Positions 15,624 to 24,292 of a DNA stretch of 64,000 bases are shown piece after piece (the first letter of the stretch is position 1; each line of letters starts with the position of its first letter). This stretch comes from an uncultured Ellagibacter sp. (GTDB taxonomy: Bacteria; Actinomycetota; Coriobacteriia; Coriobacteriales; Eggerthellaceae), in assembly GCF_934643285.1 (NCBI RefSeq), contig NZ_CAKUBT010000010.1:15586-79585 (forward strand). Reading direction: 5' to 3'. Both the position numbers and the translations under genes were made by a program. A model generated the notes under the pieces. The model saw only the letters and a program-made list of their open reading frames with translations, had not been told where the DNA came from and did no database searches.

Positions 15624-17848
15624 GCTCGAAGGATACCCGCGGCGACAAGGGCGCGAACACTGGCAAGAGGGCAGGCGGCAGCAAGAAGATGAGCGGCAAG
15701 AAGACGGGCGACGCTATGGGGTCAACCAGGGGCAAGAAGGCGGGCGGCCGTTCCCATCGCGAGGGAAAGCCCAGGTCACAAGCCTCATCCCGCCAGCGTA
15801 GCAACCGCCCCTCGCGTGTCGCCTCCTTCGACGCAAGCGCACTTGAGGGAGCGGAGGTCATCGAGGTATCGAACGTCGCGCTTCCGCTTGACGCAGGGCT
15901 GGATGACCTTGCGAGCGAGGCAAACCGCCTTACCTCTGTCTCGGGCGCAAGTGAGGCAAACCGCCCGATCTCTGTCCCGCGTGCGGTTGAGGTAGAGCGC
16001 CCGAACGCCGCTGTGCCCGCGACCCCTCCTGCGCCTGTCGCGCCCGCGGAGGGCTCCCATGCGGAGAGCCTCTCGCGAGCCGCCATCGCTTCCGCGCTCG
16101 GGATTGCACCCAGGGACATCGCGTCGTTTTCCCTTGTGAAGCGAAGCGTCGATGCGCGGAAGAAGTCGAACGTTCACTTCAACGCCACCTATGCCGTCCG
16201 TCTTGCGCGAGGCATGGCCTACGACGCGCTTTCCCCCGCTCGCGGGGTAAATGTTCGTGCGTACGAGCCGCCTGCGCCGCTCACGATTCCTGATTTAAGG
16301 TCGCATGTGGCATCATCTGATGGCCGTATCGTCGTCGCAGGCACGGGCCCGGCGGGGCTGTTCTGCGCGCTGTACTTGGCGGAAGCGGGTCTGCGCCCGC
16401 TTGTGGTCGAGCGCGGTGCCGCGGTTGACGAGCGTACGGCGGCCATCGAGTCCTTCAACGTGGGCGGCCCGCTCGATGCGGCGGCGAACGTGCAGTTCGG
16501 GGAAGGCGGCGCCGGCACGTTTTCCGACGGCAAGTTGACCACGGGCACGAAAAGCCCGCATATCCGCCACGTGCTCGAGGCGTTTGTCCAGGCAGGGGCG
16601 CCTGACGAGATTCTCTGGCAGGCGAAGCCCCATATCGGCACCGACAAGCTGCCCGCCGTCGTGAAAAGTATTCGCGAGCGCATCATCGCCGCAGGTGGCG
16701 AAGTGCGTTTCCTCACCCGCTTGGCCGATATCGAGCTGGCGGGCGGTGCGGTTCGCTCGGTCGTGCTGGAGGACTCCCGCACGGGCGCTCGCGAAGCGGT
16801 CGAGGCCTCGCGCGTCATCGTCGCGTGCGGGCACTCGGCGCGCGACATCTTCGAGCTCGCCCGCGATCGGGGGTTCGCGCTCGAGCGCAAGCCCTTCTCG
16901 ATGGGCGTGCGCATCGAGCATCCGCAGTCGCTCATCAACCGTGCGCAGTACGGTGCGGCTGCGAAGCACGCGGCGCTCGGTGCTGCCGATTACAAGATGG
17001 CGGTGCGCGTCCCTGTTTGCACGGGCGACACTCACACGGATGTTGCAAGCGACAATGCAACCCGCGGCGTGTATACCTTCTGCATGTGCCCAGGTGGGGA
17101 AGTTGTCGCGGCGGCAAGCGAGGAAGGCGGTGTCGTCGTGAACGGTATGAGCCGCTTCGCGCGCGACGGCGAGAATTCCAACAGCGCGCTGCTCGCCGAC
17201 GTGCGACCCGACGACTTGCCGGGGAACGACGTCATGGAAGGTGTCCGCCTGCAACGCGAGGTCGAGCATGCGGCGTTCGAGCTTGCTCGCCGCAACGGCG
17301 GGGTGCCCTATGCCGCGCCCGCGCAGACGGTGGGGGATTTCCTCGCAGGTGCTACATCTTCGAGCGAGCAACCTGAAGGCAGGCAGCCGAGCGATACGGT
17401 TGCGGCTGCGTTCGAGGCTCGCCGCCGCACGGTCGAGCCTGGGCATCCTCGCCGCGTGGGCGCGTCTGAATCGCATAGCCGCCTGGTCGTGCGCCCGAGT
17501 TATCCGCGCGGTGTCGTTTGGTGCGATCTGCGCGAGTGCCTTCCCGAATTCATCTGCGACGCGCTTGCGCAAGGCCTGCCGTTGCTCGATGCGAAGCTGC
17601 ATGGGTTCGCCGATTCCGGCGCTGTGCTTACCGGCCCCGAAACGCGCAGCTCAAGCCCCATCCGAATGATTCGCGGGAAGAACTTCCAGGCGCGACTGGC
17701 AGGCGATTCGTCCGCTTCGGACGAGGAGCCGGCCACTCGCGTCTATCCGTGCGGCGAAGGCGCAGGTTACGCGGGCGGCATCATGAGCGCCGCCGTCGAC
17801 GGCCTGCGTGTAGCCGAGGCGATCGCGGCCGAGTTCTCTTCCCGCTAG
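15620..17848 (+). CDS. FAD-dependent dehydrogenase (COG2509-like) with basic disordered N-terminus
   Basis: The 742-aa protein is far longer than usual relatives (about 500-550 aa). Residues 1-70 are K/R/G/S-rich low complexity. About 98-133 hold three 12-residue repeats (ASEANRLTSVSG-like), followed by a Pro/Ala linker. The conserved part begins near residue 155 with a small domain (SLVKRSVDARKKSNVHFNATYAV). The FAD site (VVAGTGPAGLFCALYLAEAG), the signature FGEGGAGTFSDGKLTTG and a C-terminal PCGEGAGYAGGIMSAAVDG follow. Another nonconserved stretch of about 45 residues sits after VGDFLAG, before YPRGVVWCDLRECLP. The enzyme class is known but its reaction is not. The ATG overlaps the previous stop, so the two flavoproteins are translationally coupled. 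Confidence 0.85.
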   Translation: MSSKDTRGDKGANTGKRAGGSKKMSGKKTGDAMGSTRGKKAGGRSHREGKPRSQASSRQRSNRPSRVASFDASALEGAEVIEVSNVALPLDAGLDDLASEANRLTSVSGASEANRPISVPRAVEVERPNAAVPATPPAPVAPAEGSHAESLSRAAIASALGIAPRDIASFSLVKRSVDARKKSNVHFNATYAVRLARGMAYDALSPARGVNVRAYEPPAPLTIPDLRSHVASSDGRIVVAGTGPAGLFCALYLAEAGLRPLVVERGAAVDERTAAIESFNVGGPLDAAANVQFGEGGAGTFSDGKLTTGTKSPHIRHVLEAFVQAGAPDEILWQAKPHIGTDKLPAVVKSIRERIIAAGGEVRFLTRLADIELAGGAVRSVVLEDSRTGAREAVEASRVIVACGHSARDIFELARDRGFALERKPFSMGVRIEHPQSLINRAQYGAAAKHAALGAADYKMAVRVPVCTGDTHTDVASDNATRGVYTFCMCPGGEVVAAASEEGGVVVNGMSRFARDGENSNSALLADVRPDDLPGNDVMEGVRLQREVEHAAFELARRNGGVPYAAPAQTVGDFLAGATSSSEQPEGRQPSDTVAAAFEARRRTVEPGHPRRVGASESHSRLVVRPSYPRGVVWCDLRECLPEFICDALAQGLPLLDAKLHGFADSGAVLTGPETRSSSPIRMIRGKNFQARLAGDSSASDEEPATRVYPCGEGAGYAGGIMSAAVDGLRVAEAIAAEFSSR
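15911..16018 (+). repeat. 36-bp tandem repeats inside the second flavoprotein gene
   Basis: GAGGCAAACCGCC occurs at 15917 and 15953, and a diverged form (GAGGTAGAGCGCC) at 15989, giving three units with 36-bp period that encode 12-residue repeats. The period matches the intergenic units at 5315-5522, although base similarity to them is not obvious. Confidence 0.7.
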
Positions 17849-18000
17849 CACCACTCTCCACTTGCGGTTCGCTGCCATCCCGGCCTTGCGCCCGCCAACC
17901 CGCTCGCGGCCCCGCAAAGCCGCGAGTGCTACAATTTAGGGTACATCGCTGCGCACACTGCGCGTACGGCGAACGACAAGTGCTTGAAAAGGTGGTTCCA

Positions 18001-18609
18001 TTGGCGCGTCTTTCCGATTCGATTGCGGTCACGGCGTCTGTCCTCAAGAAGGGACAGTCCGCGATCTTCCCCACGGAAACGGTGTATGGCCTGGGCGTTT
18101 CTATTCGCCACGCCGCGTCTCCCGATATCCTGTACAGCCTGAAGCGCCGCGAGAAGGCAAAGCCCATCTCGTGGCTCGTCTCCCAGCAAGATGACCTTGC
18201 GCGCTTCGGCCGCTGCGTCCCCGAGTTCGCCTTCGTGCTCGCCCGAACGTTTTGGCCGGGCCCCCTCACGCTGATCGTGAAGGCGTCGGACGAAGTCCCC
18301 GAGGCGTTCCGCTCGAGCACCGACACCATCGGCCTTCGCATGCCGAACAACGCCTGCGCGCTCGAGCTGATCGACGCGGTAGGGTGCCCCCTTGCAACGA
18401 CCTCGGCAAACGTGTCGGGAAAACGCCCAGCGGGCTCCTTCGACGACCTCGACGCCGGCCTTTGCTCCCAGGTTTCCGCGGTGCTTTCGGACGGGGAAGA
18501 CGGCGCCAAGAGCGGCATCGCCTCAACGGTCGTCGACTGCACGCAGGACCATCCCGTGATCGTGCGCGAAGGTGCCATCACCATCGCGGACATCAAGTCA
18601 CTTTCGTAG
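18001..18609 (+). CDS. tsaC: Sua5/YciO/YrdC-type L-threonylcarbamoyladenylate synthase
   Basis: The 202-aa product has the family opening LKKGQSAIFPTETVYGLG, the binding-site residues in LKRREKAKPIS, FWPGPLTLIV and the SANVSGKRPA motif. These enzymes make threonylcarbamoyl-AMP from threonine, bicarbonate and ATP for the t6A37 modification of ANN-decoding tRNAs. The length matches the short TsaC/YrdC type rather than the longer Sua5 with its extra C-terminal domain. TTG 18001 is preferred because AAAAGGTGG lies six bases upstream; GTG 17980 in the same frame is possible. It appears to have its own promoter (TACAATTT near 17931). Confidence 0.87.
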   Translation: MARLSDSIAVTASVLKKGQSAIFPTETVYGLGVSIRHAASPDILYSLKRREKAKPISWLVSQQDDLARFGRCVPEFAFVLARTFWPGPLTLIVKASDEVPEAFRSSTDTIGLRMPNNACALELIDAVGCPLATTSANVSGKRPAGSFDDLDAGLCSQVSAVLSDGEDGAKSGIASTVVDCTQDHPVIVREGAITIADIKSLS

Positions 18610-18687
18610 GTTGCCTGTCCGCGCGCGGGGCTTTCCCGCTATACTGAGGGGCGACGGGAAAATCGCTTTGGCGTAAGGGGGAGTCTC

Positions 18688-19653
18688 GTGTCCAAACCAG
18701 TTGAGAAATCATCGGTAGGGTTCAGGTCGTTCGACAAGTCTTCCCAGATAAAAGGAGTGTTGTGGCAGCCCGTTGCCTCGCATGGCGCATCGGGTGCCGC
18801 TCCTCGCGCAATCGTGCAGATCGTCCACGGCATGTCCGAGCACATCGGCCGCTACGAGGATTTCGCTCGCTTCCTTGTGAGTGCCGGCTTTGCGGTGTGC
18901 GCCCACGACCACATCGGACACGGCCGCTCGGTCACCGACCCGATGGACTTGGGGCACATGCCCCTCGATTGCGGGAAGGACGCCCTCATCGAGGACGTTC
19001 ACGAGATGCGAAAAACGGTGAGCGCCCGCTTCTCGCGCAAGACGCCCTACTTCATCTTCGGGCATTCCATGGGAAGCTTTGTCACGCGGGCGTACCTGTC
19101 CCGCCATGCGGAAGGCCTTTCGGGCGCCGTGATTTGCGGCACCGGCAACGAGCCCGTCGTGAAGTCGAAGATGGGACACGCTCTTGCTTGCCGAGTCGCC
19201 GCCAAGCAGGGGGAACGCACGCGCAGCAAGCTGCTCCATAACCTTGCGGACGGGGTCTTTTCGAAGGCCGTCAAAGACGCGCGCACGCCTCTCGACTGGC
19301 TTTCCACCGATCCCGCAGTCGTCGATGCCTACATTGCCGACGACCTGTGCGGCCAGACGTTCACGGCTGGCGCCTACGCGACGCTCACGAGCCTTACTGC
19401 CGAGGTCGCGACGCTCGATTCGGCGCTCGCGATTCCCTCCGAGCTGCCTATCCTTCTCGTCGCCGGCACGCTCGACCCGGTGGGGAACAAGGGGCGCGGC
19501 GTGAAAAGCACGGCCGCCCTGTTCGAGAAGGCGGGAATCAAAGATGTCGAGGTGAAGCTCTACCAGGGCATGCGCCACGAGATCTTGAACGAGCCCGGCA
19601 AGCAGCAGGTCTACGACGACGTGCTCGCCTGGATCGACCGCCATATCAGCTGA
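18688..19653 (+). CDS. Alpha/beta hydrolase, serine aminopeptidase/monoacylglycerol lipase-like
   Basis: The 321-aa cytoplasmic hydrolase carries the oxyanion-hole motif VHGMSEHIGRYEDFA, the nucleophile elbow GHSMGS, an acid residue in AGTLDPVGNKG and the histidine in GMRHEILNE. This is the order of the Hydrolase_4 (S33/MGLL) group that hydrolyses monoacylglycerols or lysophospholipids. No signal peptide is seen. The start is a GTG after AAGGGGGAG. The gene sits 55 bp upstream of glpK; release of glycerol from a lipid followed by its phosphorylation would make sense, but that link is inference. Confidence 0.87.
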   Translation: MSKPVEKSSVGFRSFDKSSQIKGVLWQPVASHGASGAAPRAIVQIVHGMSEHIGRYEDFARFLVSAGFAVCAHDHIGHGRSVTDPMDLGHMPLDCGKDALIEDVHEMRKTVSARFSRKTPYFIFGHSMGSFVTRAYLSRHAEGLSGAVICGTGNEPVVKSKMGHALACRVAAKQGERTRSKLLHNLADGVFSKAVKDARTPLDWLSTDPAVVDAYIADDLCGQTFTAGAYATLTSLTAEVATLDSALAIPSELPILLVAGTLDPVGNKGRGVKSTAALFEKAGIKDVEVKLYQGMRHEILNEPGKQQVYDDVLAWIDRHIS

Positions 19654-19708
19654 TTTCCCGATTCCGCAATTTGCTGGAAGCATCGGGAATCCCTTCGAGG
19701 AGATAATC

Positions 19709-21205
19709 ATGTCGAAAACCTACGTCGTCGCGCTTGACCAGGGGACCACGTCTTCCCGGGCGATGCTCATCGACCACGAGGGGCGTGTCGCGGATGTGGT
19801 GCAAAACCCCTTCCCGCAGATCTTCCCCAAGCCGGGCTGGGTCGAGCACGACCCGCGCGATATCCTCTCGTCGCAGCTCGGCGCGCTGACAGAACTTTTG
19901 GTGTCGAACGATCTGGGGCCTGACGACATCGACTCCATCGGCATCACCAACCAGCGCGAGACCACGGTCGTGTGGAACCGCGAGACCGGGCAGCCGGTGG
20001 CGAACGCCATCGTGTGGCAGTGCCGTCGGACGGCGCCTCTCGTCGAGGAGCTGTGCGGGGCCCCAGGTGTCGCGGCGGAGGTCACGCGCCGCACGGGCCT
20101 CATCCCCGACGCGTACTTCTCCGCCAGCAAGATCCGCTGGATCCTCGACAACGTCCCCGGCGCTCGCGAGGATGCGCTCCAGGGGAAGCTCGCGTTCGGC
20201 ACGGTTGACTCGTGGCTTTTATGGGCGCTCACGCAGGGCGAGGTGCACGCCACCGACGTCACCAACGCAAGTCGCACCATGCTGTTCAACATCCACGACA
20301 TGAAATGGGACCCGTGGCTGCTCGATTTGTTCGACATCCCCGCCTCGATGCTTCCCGAGGTGCGCCCCTCATCGGGCGACTTCGGCGTGACGAGAAACCC
20401 TGCCGTTTTCCCCGGCGTGCCCATCCGCGGCATCGCGGGCGACCAGCAGGCGGCGCTGTTCGGGCAGTGCTGTTTTTCGCCCGGGCAGGCGAAAAACACC
20501 TACGGCACGGGTTGCTTTCTTCTTATGAACACGGGGAGCGAGGCGTGCGAGTCGAAAAACGGCCTGGTCACTACCGTTGCCGCGAGCGCGCCTGATGCAA
20601 AGGGACCTGAATATGCGCTCGAGGGAAGCGTGTTTATGGCGGGTGCTCTTCTGCAGTGGCTGCGCGACGAGATGGGCCTTATCGACGACGTGGCCGACAC
20701 CTGCGAGATTGCCCGCAGCGTCGATAGCACGGAGGGCGTCTACATCGTGCCCGCCTTCACTGGCCTTGGCGCCCCGTACTGGGATGCCGAGGCGCGCGGT
20801 ACGGTCGTTGGCCTCACGCGCGGATCGACTCGCGCCCATTTCGTTCGTGCGGCGCTCGAATCGCTCGCTTACCAGGTGCATGACTTGGTGGTGGCGATGG
20901 AGGCCGACTCAGGCGTGAAGCTCTCCGAGCTCAACGTCGACGGCGGCGCGTCGAAAAACGACTTCCTCATGCAGTTCCAATGCGATATGCTTCGCACGTC
21001 GCTTCATCGTCCGAAGAACGCGGAGACCACTGCTGTCGGCGCCGCGTACCTGGCTGGTTTGGCGACGGGCTTTTGGGAGAGCACCGACCAGCTGCGCGGG
21101 CTGCGCACGACCGATGACGTCTACGAGCCGCAGATGGACCACACGCGCCATGCCGAGCTTTTGGAAGGATGGCGGCGCGCGGTGGGGCATACGAAGACGA
21201 AATAG
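19709..21205 (+). CDS. glpK: Glycerol kinase
   Basis: The 498-aa FGGY kinase phosphorylates glycerol to sn-glycerol 3-phosphate. Landmarks are the N-terminal phosphate loop DQGTTSSRAMLIDHEG, substrate-binding GITNQRETTVVWNR, AGDQQAALFGQ, YGTGCFLLMNTG and the C-terminal FGGY signature around DGGASKNDFLMQFQCD. The length is standard. CGAGGAGATAATC precedes the ATG. An inverted repeat (TTCCCGAT at 19655-19662 with ATCGGGAA at 19682-19689) lies in the short gap after the hydrolase gene. The GlpA-like flavoprotein at 57.3 kb may oxidise the product. Confidence 0.97.
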   Translation: MSKTYVVALDQGTTSSRAMLIDHEGRVADVVQNPFPQIFPKPGWVEHDPRDILSSQLGALTELLVSNDLGPDDIDSIGITNQRETTVVWNRETGQPVANAIVWQCRRTAPLVEELCGAPGVAAEVTRRTGLIPDAYFSASKIRWILDNVPGAREDALQGKLAFGTVDSWLLWALTQGEVHATDVTNASRTMLFNIHDMKWDPWLLDLFDIPASMLPEVRPSSGDFGVTRNPAVFPGVPIRGIAGDQQAALFGQCCFSPGQAKNTYGTGCFLLMNTGSEACESKNGLVTTVAASAPDAKGPEYALEGSVFMAGALLQWLRDEMGLIDDVADTCEIARSVDSTEGVYIVPAFTGLGAPYWDAEARGTVVGLTRGSTRAHFVRAALESLAYQVHDLVVAMEADSGVKLSELNVDGGASKNDFLMQFQCDMLRTSLHRPKNAETTAVGAAYLAGLATGFWESTDQLRGLRTTDDVYEPQMDHTRHAELLEGWRRAVGHTKTK

Positions 21206-21237
21206 GGCAGGTTCACGACATAAGGGAGAGTAGGAAC

Positions 21238-21684
21238 ATGATTATCAGCATCGCAAGCGATCACGCGGGTTTTGAGCAGAAGCAGCTTTTGGCTGTCTAC
21301 CTTGAGGAGAAGGGCTACGAGGTGCACGATCTGGGCCCCGACTCCGATGACCGCGTCGATTACCCCGACTTCGCCGCCAAGGTCGCCCATGAGGTGGCAG
21401 ACGGCGTGGCAACGTATGGCGTTCTCGTCTGCGGTACGGGAATTGGCATGGCCGTCGCCGCTAATAAGATCAACGGCATCCGCGCGGTGAACGTCATCAA
21501 CACCCAGTTCGCCGAGCTGTGCCGCGAGCACAACGACGCCAACATCGTGACGCTGTCGGGTCGCTTCGTCGACGTGGAGGAAAACAAGCGCATCCTTGAC
21601 GTGTTTCTGTCGACCGACTTCGGCGGCGGACGCCATGCGGGCCGCGTCGAGAAGATCATGGCGCTCGAGACTCCGTCGGCGTAA
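21238..21684 (+). CDS. rpiB: Ribose-5-phosphate isomerase B
   Basis: The 148-aa enzyme interconverts ribose 5-phosphate and ribulose 5-phosphate. RpiB hallmarks are ASDHAGFEQKQ at the N-terminus, DLGPDSDDRVDYPDFA, the active-site loop VLVCGTGIGMAVAANKINGIRA and REHNDANIVTLSGRF. Length fits (about 145-150 aa). The ATG follows AAGGGAGAGTAGG 33 bp after glpK, so the genes are probably co-transcribed. The upstream in-frame extension overlaps glpK and is not needed. Some homologues act on allose or galactose phosphates, but the short ribose-type form is more likely. Confidence 0.95.
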   Translation: MIISIASDHAGFEQKQLLAVYLEEKGYEVHDLGPDSDDRVDYPDFAAKVAHEVADGVATYGVLVCGTGIGMAVAANKINGIRAVNVINTQFAELCREHNDANIVTLSGRFVDVEENKRILDVFLSTDFGGGRHAGRVEKIMALETPSA

Positions 21685-21819
21685 CGGCCGCGGTTCCCGG
21701 TTGAGTCAGTTTTCCCTTGACCAACGCAGGCTTCCCCTAACCAACTTGTAACAATTGCGCCTGCTCATTGTGCTAGAGTGGGCGCATACTTTTTTCGGGC
21801 TCTGGAAGGGGCGAGTGAT

Positions 21820-23076
21820 ATGACGTTGCAATATGTAAGTGAAAGCGATCCCGAGGTCGCCGACGTTCTTCGCGCTGAGCTGGGACGTCAGCGCACGAGT
21901 GTCGAGCTCATCGCTTCGGAGAACTTCACTAGTCCGGCTGTCATGGAGGCCATGGGCAGCGTGCTCACCAACAAGTACGCGGAGGGCTATCCCGGCAAGC
22001 GCTATTACGGCGGTTGCGAGAAGGTAGACATCGTGGAGGACCTCGCGCGCGATCGCGCCTGCAAGCTCTACGGCGCGCAGTTCGCGAACGTCCAGCCCCA
22101 TTCCGGTGCGAACGCGAACCTGGCGGCGTACTTCGCGCTGATTAAGCCCGGCGACACCATTTTGGGTATGGGCCTCGACAACGGCGGCCATCTTACTCAC
22201 GGCAGCCCGGCGAACTTCTCGGGCAAGCTCTACCATGCGGAATCCTACGGCGTCGATCCCGCGACCGAGGTCATCGACTACGACGCGCTTCTTAAAAAGG
22301 CGAAGGAGGTTCGCCCGAAGGTCATCGTCGGTGGTGCTTCCGCCTATCCTCGCACGATCGACTTCCCGCGCATGGCCGAGATCGCGCATGAGGTGGGCGC
22401 CTACCTCATGGTGGACATGGCCCACATCGCCGGCCTCGTCGCCACGGGCGCACATCCCAGCCCTGTGCCGTATGCCGACATCACGACGTCGACCAGCCAC
22501 AAGACGCTGCGCGGTCCACGCGGTGGCTTCATCCTGACGAACTCCGAGGAGCTCTTCAAGAAGATCAACTCCGCGGTGTTCCCCGGCTCGCAGGGCGGCC
22601 CGCTCATGCACGTCATCGCCGGCAAGGCGGTCGCGTTCGGCGAGGCGCTCAAGCCTGAGTTCAAAATCTACATCGACCATGTGGTCGAGAACGCGAAGGC
22701 GCTCGGCCAGGGCATGACCGACGGCGGCCTGCGCCTGGTGTCGGGCGGCACGGACAATCACCTGTGCCTCGTGGACCTCACGCCCGCCGACGTCACCGGC
22801 AAGGATGCCGAGAAGCTGCTCGAGCGCGTCGGCCTCACGGTGAACAAGAACACCATCCCCAACGAGCAGCGCAGCCCCTTCGTGGCGAGCGGCATTCGAG
22901 TCGGTTCTGCTGCGGCGACCACGCGCGGCTTCACGAAGGAAGACTTCTACGAGGTCGGCCTGTGCATTGCCGGCACCGTGTTCAACGCCGACGATGACGC
23001 GAAGCTCGCCGACATCAAGAAGAAGGTCGACGCGATGCTCGAGGCCCATCCGCTCTACCCGGGTTTGGAGTACTAG
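21820..23076 (+). CDS. glyA: Serine hydroxymethyltransferase
   Basis: The 418-aa PLP enzyme interconverts serine and glycine with transfer of a one-carbon unit to tetrahydrofolate. Seen are VELIASENFTSPAVMEAMGS, YAEGYPGKRYYGGCE, the PLP-lysine segment TTSTSHKTLRGPRGG (K228) and the C-terminal RVGSAAATTRGF. GGAAGGGGCGAG before ATG 21820 sets the start; an ATG 14 codons earlier has no support. It has its own upstream gap of 135 bp and a terminator at 23111-23136. Together with sdaA and the dCMP deaminase it links serine, one-carbon and thymidylate metabolism. Confidence 0.97.
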   Translation: MTLQYVSESDPEVADVLRAELGRQRTSVELIASENFTSPAVMEAMGSVLTNKYAEGYPGKRYYGGCEKVDIVEDLARDRACKLYGAQFANVQPHSGANANLAAYFALIKPGDTILGMGLDNGGHLTHGSPANFSGKLYHAESYGVDPATEVIDYDALLKKAKEVRPKVIVGGASAYPRTIDFPRMAEIAHEVGAYLMVDMAHIAGLVATGAHPSPVPYADITTSTSHKTLRGPRGGFILTNSEELFKKINSAVFPGSQGGPLMHVIAGKAVAFGEALKPEFKIYIDHVVENAKALGQGMTDGGLRLVSGGTDNHLCLVDLTPADVTGKDAEKLLERVGLTVNKNTIPNEQRSPFVASGIRVGSAAATTRGFTKEDFYEVGLCIAGTVFNADDDAKLADIKKKVDAMLEAHPLYPGLEY

Positions 23077-23110
23077 AAGCCGCCCGCTGGGCAGACAATA
23101 TTTTGCGCCA

Positions 23111-23136
23111 GGTCGACGAGTTCTCGACCCTTTTTC
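23111..23136 (+). terminator. Intrinsic terminator of glyA
   Basis: GGTCGA (23111-23116) pairs with TCGACC (23124-23129) around a seven-base loop, followed by CTTTTTC. Confidence 0.75.
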
Positions 23137-23254
23137 GCGAGGATGGGAGCGAGTGCGCGGTTTGGTTCTTCGACGTGGGTCGGGAAATGACGCTTTCCTG
23201 AATTCTTAGTCGGTGCATGCGTCGGTTGTGGCTCACGCGGCGGCGCAATGCTGG

Positions 23255-23310
23255 TAGAATCGCATCAAACGGTGAAGGGCTCGCGGCTTACCGCGGGCCC
23301 TTTTCTTTGT
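23255..23310 (+). promoter_or_regulatory. upp promoter -10 and leader terminator (attenuator)
   Basis: A TAGAAT box (23255-23260) would start transcription near 23267. Only about ten bases later the message forms a 10-bp stem (23277-23286 with 23291-23300, loop CTTA, one T:G pair) followed by TTTTCTTTG. This is an intrinsic terminator inside the upp 5' leader, so expression probably depends on read-through. I see no PyrR binding-loop consensus and no overlapping antiterminator by eye. If the -10 is not used, it could instead be an extra terminator for upstream transcription. Confidence 0.7.
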
Positions 23311-23342
23311 GGAAGCTTAACTTCGGCCGAAAGAAGGACCCA

Positions 23343-23981
23343 ATGGACAACAGCCGCGTCACCCTCGTCGATCACCCTATGGTGCAGCACAAGCTTTCCA
23401 TCCTGCGCGATAAAACGACTTCTTGCAAGCAATTCCGCGAGCTCGTGCGCGAGCTTGCCCTGTTCGAGGGCTACGAGGCAACGCGCGATCTGCCGCTGGC
23501 CGACGTGGACGTCGAAACCCCCATCTGCACGGCGCGCTGCAAGCGGGTGTCGGGCAAGAAGCTCGCGGTGGTGCCCATCCTCCGTGCCGGGCTTGGCATG
23601 GTCGACGGCGTGCTCGACCTGATCCCTGCGGCGCGCGTGGGCCATCTTGGCATGTACCGCAACGAGGAGACCCATGAGCCGGTTCCCTATTACGACAAGA
23701 TGCCCGAGGACATCGCCAATCGCACGGTGCTCGTGGTCGACCCGATGCTCGCGACGGGCGGCTCGATCATCTCGGCCGTCACCTACCTGCGCTCGCGCGG
23801 CGTCACCGGTGAGATCAAGCTTATGGTCCTCGTCGCCGCGCCAGAGGGCATCAATGCCGTTCTCGCCGCCGATGACAACGTGCACATCTACACGTGCGCC
23901 ATTGACGAGGGACTCAATTCCGCGGCCTATATCGTCCCCGGCCTCGGCGACGCTGGTGACCGCATCTTCGGTACGAAATAA
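23343..23981 (+). CDS. upp: Uracil phosphoribosyltransferase
   Basis: The 212-aa salvage enzyme makes UMP from uracil and PRPP. It has the N-terminal VTLVDHPMVQHKLSILRD, VPILRAGLGMVDG, the PRPP loop VVDPMLATGGS and the uracil-binding C-terminus YIVPGLGDAGDRIFGTK. Length and motifs are standard. AAGAAGGACCCA precedes the ATG. The gene is preceded by an attenuator-like terminator and followed directly by two tandem copies of element B whose hairpin overlaps the stop region. Confidence 0.97.
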   Translation: MDNSRVTLVDHPMVQHKLSILRDKTTSCKQFRELVRELALFEGYEATRDLPLADVDVETPICTARCKRVSGKKLAVVPILRAGLGMVDGVLDLIPAARVGHLGMYRNEETHEPVPYYDKMPEDIANRTVLVVDPMLATGGSIISAVTYLRSRGVTGEIKLMVLVAAPEGINAVLAADDNVHIYTCAIDEGLNSAAYIVPGLGDAGDRIFGTK

Positions 23982-24150
23982 ATAACAGTCCTGTGGACTG
24001 TTATTTCCCTGTCTATGCGCCCGAGCGGGCGCGTCCCCGAACGCGCGAAGCGTCGGTCGGGGACAGGGAGTCCTGTGGACTGTTATTTCCCTGTCTATGC
24101 GCCCGAGCGGGCGCGTCCCCGAACGCGCGGAGCGTCGGTCGGGGACAGTA
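23981..24150 (+). repeat. Element B, two tandem 82-bp copies after upp
   Basis: Copy 1 (23987-24068) and copy 2 (24069-24150) are near-identical, differing at one internal base (GAAG/GGAG) and at the extreme end. The first is preceded by an exact 11-bp inverted repeat (23981-23991 with 23995-24005, loop TGT) followed by TTTCCC. Each unit also has CGCCC/GGGCG, TCCCCGA/TCGGGGA and CCCTGTC/GACAGGG complementary arms, so it can fold as a multi-stem structure. The related single copy lies after yebC. Confidence 0.88.
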
Positions 24151-24292
24151 CGGTTTCAAGTGGTCGAGAACGCGGCGGCGCTCACAAAGCGAGTTCCGCA
24201 CGAGCCGAAAGCGCCAGTGGCGCTTTCGCGCGAGCAGGACTGCCGAGCGACTGAGCGTTGCCGCGCTCTCGCCATATGAGGGATGGATTCCA
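23982..24292. other. Gene-free 311-bp region between upp and the dCMP deaminase gene
   Basis: The first half is the element B tandem. The second half has a perfect hairpin GAAAGCGCC-AGT-GGCGCTTTC (24207-24227) without a T-run, then about 65 bases to the next start. I see no small gene. Confidence 0.7.
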
